Shown here: positions 58,490-64,000 of the stretch, one piece after another
How the letters are laid out: each line of letters starts with the position of its first letter
How positions within the stretch are numbered: the stretch's first letter is position 1
Notes under the pieces: generated by a model
The model's input: the letters and a program-made list of their open reading frames with translations, nothing else
Told to the model about the DNA's origin: nothing
The model's database searches: none
Source of the DNA: Odontocerum albicorne
Taxonomy: Eukaryota; Arthropoda; Insecta; Trichoptera; Odontoceridae
Length of the DNA stretch: 64,000 nt
Direction of reading: 5' to 3'
Assembly: GCA_949825065.1 (NCBI GenBank)
Contig: OX463842.1
Span: 53,640,034-53,704,033, forward strand
Program-made: the position numbers and the translations under genes

Positions 58490-58912
58490 TTTACAAACCA
58501 AAATAAGACCCGCTCCGTCCTTGGCATGCTTTAAGAAGCGACCGAAATAAGACCCGCTCCGTCCTTGGCATGCTTTAAGAAGCGACCGAAAAAACTCTTA
58601 ATTTCTAGTCAGTAAAATAACATTTTATATTGGATTTTTCTTTTCCTTTCCTCTCCACCATTCTTTTTTTTCTTTTAATTGGTGATATCTCAATTTATAT
58701 GAAAAAGAATGTTCGGGTGATTGACCGTTTGTGGGGCTCGTGGGCATATGCTCACGTATGTGTTTATGGATTTCGTGCAGGTGGATAGTCATTTGAATGA
58801 TTTATGCGACCACTTAACTTGCTTCATTTACTTTTGTCTGGTTGGCTGGAAGAGATTGCCGCCTGACAATAAGTCCGCCAGATTGTATTTACAATAAAAG
58901 TGTTAAATAAAT
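58490..58912 (+). pseudogene. LINE 3' end, second copy, with internal 44-bp duplication
   Basis: Same family as 46836-47325 in the opposite orientation. It has the ORF2 C-terminus (RPAPSLACFKKRPKKLLISSQ, then TAA), the 3' UTR with GGTGATATCTCAATTTATAT, and a tail AATAAAAGTGTTAAATAAAT. AAATAAGACCCGCTCCGTCC is duplicated at 58501 and 58545 (44 bp), which shifts the frame. Confidence 0.75.
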
Positions 58913-59179
58913 AAATGATGATGATTTATTACATACTCGTATACCCTTAGCCTGCCTTTATGATACGAGTATATCGTGTGAATCATATGTTTAAGCTGAC
59001 TCTGAAAGGTTCTATTATATGTTAGATACAGGCCGCTCATTCTGCTGAACAGGTCCAGTAACACTGTTGGTAAGACCCCGTTGGAAATACGAGTATATTA
59101 TTACTTTGTTCCATTGTTAAAATCACTGACAACATTAAGCCTTGGATAGTAGCCCACAGATTGCAATGCACACCAACCA

Positions 59180-59395
59180 ACGTTCCTACCATCCGAGAAT
59201 CGTAGATTATCGAAAGACTTTCGACAACATGCAGAAAAAGAATCCTTACGTACTCGTACTTTGGGCATGTTGCTAGTAAAAAGTGTAAAAATCTGGGGAA
59301 GCTGGTAGAAGACCAGCGCCACGGTCTTACCAACAAGGTCACGCAGATCCTAAAATTTAGCTGTAACGTAACAACGTCAATCAACCCAAAAAAGT
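59180..59395 (+). pseudogene. LINE RT C-terminal fragment containing an 8-mer
   Basis: One plus frame reads IIERLSTTCRKRILTY-SY-FGHVASKKCKNLGKLVEDQRH and then TNKVTQILK. This fits the LINE ORF2 pattern (R.LxYFGHVxR...LEKLxxxG...TRWxDQI). The two extra residues SY are encoded by the 8-mer at 59251-59258. Only a short decayed piece remains. Confidence 0.55.
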
Positions 59396-59962
59396 GAACA
59401 AGTGGAGTTGATATAAATCGGATCTCCAGCAAGTACGAGTATGTAATTGGTTGTGTATGGAATTATTTGATTTAAAACATCTTTTTTCGCAAAATCCGCC
59501 GACGATAAAAGGTTGGCGATTGCAAAAATTTATGTGGTGGGAGTACACATGTTATGCGAGTACATCTCATGAGCTTGGATTGATTGTACGGGTGCCTACT
59601 GCTATCCTATATCTAATTCTTGCTAATTTTCTAATTACACCTAATCAAAAGACAGTTACTAGATTATGCCAGTTGACCTATCGTGTAATTGGTTAATTAT
59701 TCAGTTAAAGGTTTCTGTCATGTTGTTTAATAGCTGGTCTCACAAGAAAGAGCTGGAAAAGACGTACAAATATTATGCAGATAAAAACATTTCCTAAGCC
59801 TGTGTTTCAGTTCGGGGACTACGGGTTCGATTACCATTAGAATTCAATTTTAAAAAGGAATCATATTTGATTTCCACTAAAGGCTTCTAAAATGTATAAC
59901 CTCGTAGTAATAAGTAATTTAGGTTGTGCTGTATACAATCAAAGCCTAATGCAATACAATCA
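59396..59962. other. Intergenic, no gene recognised
   Basis: GGGTTCGATTACC at 59823-59835 resembles a Pol III B box and matches the reverse complement of 43261-43273. This may be a SINE remnant. The 8-mer occurs at 59434. Confidence 0.35.
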
Positions 59963-60090
59963 TCTATATAAATAAAAATGTAAATGTTTGTTAGTAGAAA
60001 ATCTCTAATCTCCGAATTTTTTTCATCGATTGCTTTGAAATTTGGACAAAAGCATTTTGCATTCGTATACAAGCACGTTTATATATTTTT
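59963..60090 (+). mobile_element. Helitron-like 5' end 1
   Basis: TCTATATAAATAAAAATGTA, preceded by A, is the common 5' start of insect Helitrons (insertion between A and T). The usual downstream block ATCGATTGCTTTGAAATTTGG follows in recognisable form. No Rep/helicase coding and no 3' CTRR hairpin end were identified. Confidence 0.55.
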
Positions 60091-60263
60091 TTTATATACG
60101 GTTGTATACAAAATATTATATAAAACAGACGAAATAACGGGAGCGCCCCCTGCAGCGACACACGCAAACTAAACAATTCTCTTTGACAGTTATATCACAT
60201 TGCATTTTCGACGTTTCGGAATTAATATTAAATATTGAATAATTAAATAATAAATATTAAATA

Positions 60264-60320
60264 TCTATATAAATAAAAATCTCCGAAATTTCTTCACGGA
60301 TTGCTTTGAAATTTTGTCAG
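60264..60320 (+). mobile_element. Helitron-like 5' end 2
   Basis: TCTATATAAATAAAAATCTC followed by CCGAAATTTCTTCACGGATT and GCTTTGAAATTTTG. Same family as the ends at 59963 and 63328, preceded by (AAATATT)-type sequence. Confidence 0.5.
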
Positions 60321-60767
60321 TTTAATTTTGATTTTATATATTAAATAATAAATATTAAATTTTTAAATATTAAAAAATTAAATATTAAATAATAAATATT
60401 AAAAAGTATATAAAACAGACGATATAAAAGGAGCGCTCTCTGTTGAACATAACGGCAACCTAGCTTTACTAAATATTTTATGCGTCATTTCGTCAAGTGT
60501 GCGTTGTTGACATCTAGCTCTAAAGAATAGTTGTTTCACTTGGTTTTTAGTGCAATTAGCGGTGAAATTGGATTGTGTTGATTGATTTTCATTTGAATTC
60601 AAACCCTGTGCCTCAAATTCATTTGAATTCATACCATTTCACGGCCATGTGCCTCAGCGAGACGGCGTGATGTTGATATGTATTTTTCTGTATGTTACGA
60701 ATGCGGATCCCTAGCCAATGCAACTAACGTAAACTTTTCACAATGTACTATATTTTTATGTTTTATA

Positions 60768-63084
60768 TCGTCGTTGTTAAGGAAAAAGTCATTTATTACC
60801 ATTTTTGATCAAAATGAGATTTTTCATTATTTGAATGAAAAACACAAATCTCTATACTCTAAAAGTCAAAAACGGCATTATTTAAGCCAATAGCGAAGTT
60901 AGGCCACTAAAAAATCATTAACTGTAAAAATTGATTGTTTGTTTGTATGGAAAAAGTGATTATATTACTTGATGAGTTCTTCCTTACTAATGATACGCAT
61001 GAAGTTGCAATTAATGAATTGTGTGAGATAGACGTTGCCAGTGTGTTTGTCATGCAATTCACTTAACAAGTGGTTTTGTTAAGTTTTGGCGATTTTATTT
61101 AACTTTATTTTTAGAAAAAGACAGTGTAGGATTGGCAAGCATTGAAATTTTAACAAATTTATGTTCATTTTAACATAAATTATATGTTTTTTTAAATTAT
61201 GCATTGAACATAATCTCAAAATATAATGACATTATTTTTTGACAAGAAACTGTCACTCAATATTAATTAAGCATTGTTAGCCAAAGAAAGTGAACATGAA
61301 TATTTTAATGACACGATCGGCGATCCGGATTACATGCCCGATCCAACGAATGTGGAATCCATAAACGAATCAACATTAAAACAAAATGTTGTAGGGGAGA
61401 ATATTGTTAACACTGATCCTGCACAAGAACATCAAAATGAGACATGCAGTTCATCTAGAGTCGCTGACATTCCAGTCTGTCTGAGGACATCTCAATTGAA
61501 CGTGATTTAAGGTGGAAGAGGGGTGTGGGTAACCCTTCTATGTGGAAAAAAATGTACCAAAGAAAAGACGAAGTGAATGCCTTCCTCACGAAACAAAAAA
61601 TGATTAAAACCTGCAAAGTTAACAAAATAAGTGAATTGTGAATTCTGTCGTTTTAAATATTATAATAATTTACCCGAAAATGATAGAGTTTCGATTTGCA
61701 AATCGTATTGGCCATTGAATAATTATAATCGTCAAAAAGAATTTATTTTCGCAAATGTACAATCAATCCGTCAAGCCAAACAATTCAATTCAAATAAAGC
61801 AAGATCGATTTCATATACTTATTTTTTGACTACTGACGGAATTAAGCATCGAGTGTGTCGGAAGTTTCTCGAGAAAACGCTTTCTATAAGTATTGGCCCC
61901 GTGAACAAAGCTTTTGAATTCACTACCGCTGAGGGGGTTTTTTTTTTCAGGAAAAGACAACCGTGGAAACAAACAGTGGTCCGGGAAATAAACATTCTGA
62001 GATAATTTTGCGGCGATTCGAGGAACACATTGAATGTTTTCCCAGGATGGAATCGCACTACGAGTACGTACGAAAATCAAGTAATAAGCTATATCTTCAC
62101 AAAAATTTGTCTATTTTGAAAATATACGATTTATATAAGGAATTTTCCGAGAAAAATAATTCAAAACGCGTTTCTCAATCAACTTACAGAAAGAATTTCG
62201 GCGACAATTATAATTATTCCTTTTTAAACCTAAAAAAGAGTTATGTTCTGTCTGCATCAAATATAAAACAACTAGTGATAAAAATGAGGAAACCGTTCAA
62301 ATGTACCACAACCATTTACGTCGGAGAAATTAATCGAATGCAGCATTTATGAGGAAGGCGAAAAAGTCAATTGGTTAAAGATAAAATGTCTGAAATATGA
62401 AAATGTGAATCCAAAACAAATTTCATACAAATATGAGCATAACGGCGCATATAAAAAAATAGTTATAACCGGCCGAGGAAGACCACGTAACACAGCAGCT
62501 GATACGGGTAACACTCTTCTTGTCAAATTGTATGACAAAATGTTGCCAATCGCAAATGCAAAACAGAAGGATTTGTTAAAATAGTGTTCTTCAGGAGTGG
62601 TGCCGGAAGAATACCCCAGCTGGTACTCGTACGCATCTCTACCAGCTGATGATAAAGAAACTATTATTGATTAGTGATTCATCCAGCTTCCAGCTTCCAG
62701 ATTGTGGCGATACTTATCATATTATTTTACATAATACTATTTCCGTTTATAAACTTGTTCAATTTTATGCTTAGTTTTACTGTGCAGAACCCTCAAAACC
62801 TCTCAAGAAAAATTTAAATTAACTGTGTAAAAAATCATTAAGTGATCTTTCTCACATATTTGATCTGTGAGGAAAAAAATCATTAAGTGTTAAAACTTCT
62901 TTTCCTACATCTTTCCAGAATCTAAACAGTTTTTTTCTACACATAAACATGTAGGCCAATACAATAAATCAAACAAGGTAAATATTTTCAATGAAACCAA
63001 TATTTTGGATTTTACAGAGAAAAAAATCGTTTTTCTCAATAAAGTCGAAAATGCAATTAATGACTTTTTCCTTAACAACGACGA
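60768..63084 (+). mobile_element. DNA transposon with 25-bp perfect inverted repeats
   Basis: 60768-60792 (TCGTCGTTGTTAAGGAAAAA plus GTCAT) is exactly inverted at 63060-63084. Looser similarity continues inward for about 35 bp. The decayed gene at 61274-62674 lies between them. No obvious target-site duplication flanks the arms, so the true ends may lie further out. CAACTAACGTAAACTTTT occurs in direct orientation near both sides (60721 and about 63157). Confidence 0.6.
61274..62674 (+). pseudogene. Broken transposon-associated protein gene (insect VCRKxFLxTL family)
   Basis: The blocks run in order with stops and shifts between them. An acidic N-terminus holds DPDYMPD (61274-61510). Then NPSMWKKMYQRK; then NCEFCRFKYYNNLPENDRVSICKSYW and YNRQKEFI (61631 on); then HRVCRKFLEKTLSISIGPVNKAF (to 62005). 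FPRMESHYEYVRKSSNKLYL and ILKIYDLYKEF follow (61963-62352). Finally VNWLKIKCLKYE, GRGRP, LPIANAKQKDLLK-stop and GVVPEEYPSWYSYASLP (to TAG at 62672-62674). I recognise the pattern from uncharacterised, transposon-linked insect proteins, possibly Sola-type, but cannot name it securely. The usual middle portion is missing. Two 8-mers (62059, 62624) add two residues each. Confidence 0.6.
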
Positions 63085-63327
63085 CATGTATGTTTTATGT
63101 GTATGTTTTATATATTTGTATGTTTATACATTTGAATTATTAAAAGTTTCACTGCAACTAACGTAAACTTTTGACAAACGTTACATTTGATTTTAACGAA
63201 CTGCCACATTTTTGCTAATTTGTAACAAGATTTATTAATTTGTCATTATTGTTAGTTTTTTGTAATGTATTTACCTAAATAACTTACTATTTATTAGAAT
63301 CGAGCCTTATATTAAATTAACCTTTAA

Positions 63328-63430
63328 TCTATATAAATAAAAAAATTATTGAAAATCTCTTATCTCCGAAAGTTCTTCACCGATTGCTTTGAAATTTTGA
63401 CAAAAGGTTGCATTTGAATAAAATGCATTG
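63328..63430 (+). mobile_element. Helitron-like 5' end 3
   Basis: TCTATATAAATAAAAAAATT followed by ATCTCCGAAAGTTCTTCACC and GATTGCTTTGAAATTTTGAC. The best preserved of the three ends. The element presumably continues toward 63600, but no 3' end was recognised. Confidence 0.55.
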
Positions 63431-63656
63431 GAATTGATCACGCAATACTAAACACTGCTCATTTACAGGTTATGTCGTATAAGCAAATGAGCGAAACGGC
63501 GATCGCGTTCTGCAGCTTCACAACTGCTTCGTTCTCAACAGAATGAACGCGACAGGCTGAGAGTGGCTGGAAGACGTCAGTAGGAATATCAAAAGTATCT
63601 TTTTAATATAGAATTTAATGTTATCTCTATGTTTATATTTCAAAATCTATCATATC

Positions 63657-63736
63657 GACGACCTCCGTGGCCTGGTGGTAAGACGCATGTCTGCCGATCT
63701 GGAGGTTGCGGGTTCGATCCTCGCTGGAATCCAGAT
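63657..63736 (+). repeat. tRNA-derived SINE head
   Basis: An A-box-like TGGCCTGGTGGTAAGACGC (63667-63685) and a B box GGTTCGATCC (63721-63730) have tRNA spacing. The T arm (GCGGG, loop, CTCGC) can pair. The acceptor stem does not pair, so this is not a functional tRNA gene. A degenerate relative is at 56419-56478. Confidence 0.7.
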
Positions 63737-64000
63737 TTTTTGAAATGGAATTCCAGTCTGGTTTTCAATTTAATTTACTTTACTTTTTTCTAATATGGTC
63801 CATACTCTTATGTGATGGATTATGAATTGTGAATAAAGAAAAGGCACATCCTGGAGTAATGTCAGCCTTAACGATTGACACATAACGGCCACTTAAGCTG
63901 CGACGTGTCCACCTATTAATAATTAGCCGCTCTCTGGCATTAGGAGCTAACCTTTATTTGTCACCGTAAAGGGTCTAATGTCCAATCATTTGTCGATCCT
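63737..64000. other. SINE body or intergenic
   Basis: Probably the tRNA-unrelated body of the SINE, with GAATAAAGAAAAGGC near 63830, but no tail was recognised before the window ends. Confidence 0.35.

Larger units (their letters stand above)
2109..62631. repeat. Dispersed 8-mer TACGAGTA/TACTCGTA (about 70 copies)
   Basis: Hand-found starts: 2109, 2314, 2335, 2370, 2599, 4242, 4947, 5601, 6849, 8856, 12337, 12993, 13693, 15722, 16625, 17030, 17214, 17276, 18176, 18909, 18963, 22951, 26921, 27546, 28120, 28389, 30430, 30520, 30599, 31301, 31767, 32072, 32966, 34017, 34756, 35260, 37610, 37621, 38225, 39464, 40035, 40793, 41073, 41716, 41866, 43050, 43304, 43397, 44793, 45498, 46321, 46353, 46385, 46417, 46449, 49090, 50504, 54496, 55526, 56820, 57422, 57719, 57815, 58097, 58300, 58934, 58964, 59088, 59251, 59434, 62059, 62624. 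Both orientations occur. The usual context is A or G before TACGAGTA and T or C after it. Five copies (46321-46449) share one array, and 39464 is a point mutation inside another array. Sister repeats show TA where these copies have TA-CGAG-TA, so it behaves like a 6-bp insertion. No copy was seen inside the LINE at 19259-22196, the ORF1 element, the mariner or the 37-bp satellite. Confidence 0.9.

Noticed and set aside
2109..62631. The 8-mer as sequencing adapter or barcode contamination
   Set aside because: It always sits as TA-CGAG-TA in both orientations at internal sites, including in frame inside decayed TE frames and inside amplified array units. I know no adapter of this form, but raw reads would settle it.
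63657..63736. Functional tRNA gene
   Set aside because: A and B boxes and the T arm fit, but the acceptor stem does not pair; better explained as a SINE head.

Overview
This is AT-rich, gene-poor arthropod DNA, most likely from an insect. The basis is the repeat content: a Mutator-like transposase of the type common in insects, mariner elements, Jockey-clade and RTE-like LINEs, Helitron-like ends and a tRNA-type SINE. I found no host protein-coding gene, rRNA or true tRNA. Almost every long open frame belongs to a mobile element or comes from a tandem array with no stop in that frame.

Layout. 1-1365: C-terminal part of a Mutator-like transposase cut by the window edge. 7.5-8.3 kb: decayed RTE-like LINE. 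9.3-11.7 kb: 37-bp satellite. 13.99-14.92 kb: internally deleted mariner with clean ends. 18.4-23.0 kb: two copies of a 316-bp sequence and a 51-bp minisatellite, into which a 5'-truncated Jockey-clade LINE (19259-22196) has inserted. 23.6-25.4 kb: intact LINE ORF1 (gag-like) with no ORF2. 27.6 and 35.3-35.8 kb: LINE fossils. 38.4-39.7 kb: three unrelated minisatellites in a row. 43-52 kb: more arrays, hairpins, a foldback MITE and a LINE 3' end. 52.4-59.4 kb: mariner and LINE fossils, arrays seeded inside mobile elements, and a second LINE 3' end. 59.9-63.7 kb: Helitron-like ends around a decayed DNA transposon bounded by 25-bp inverted repeats, then a SINE.

The most unusual signal is an 8-mer, TACGAGTA / TACTCGTA. 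I counted about 70 copies by hand, in both orientations; base composition predicts two or three. In three sets of local repeats a copy with the 8-mer can be compared with a sister copy that has a plain TA at the same place (44793 vs 44863, 22951 vs 22790, 57422 vs 57368). In three decayed mobile-element reading frames (59251, 62059, 62624) it sits as an in-frame two-residue excess relative to the family pattern as I remember it. The 8-mer therefore looks like an inserted scar, TA changed to TA-CGAG-TA, spread through the region. A 4-nt excision footprint of a TA-targeting transposon is my leading explanation; a spreading micro-insertion or a dyad protein-binding site are alternatives.

Other points of interest are more than twenty unrelated minisatellites in 64 kb, arrays that grew out of LINE coding sequence (55.2 kb) and next to a SINE (56.4 kb), several perfect hairpins or palindromes, and scattered GC-richer single-copy islands that could be regulatory.
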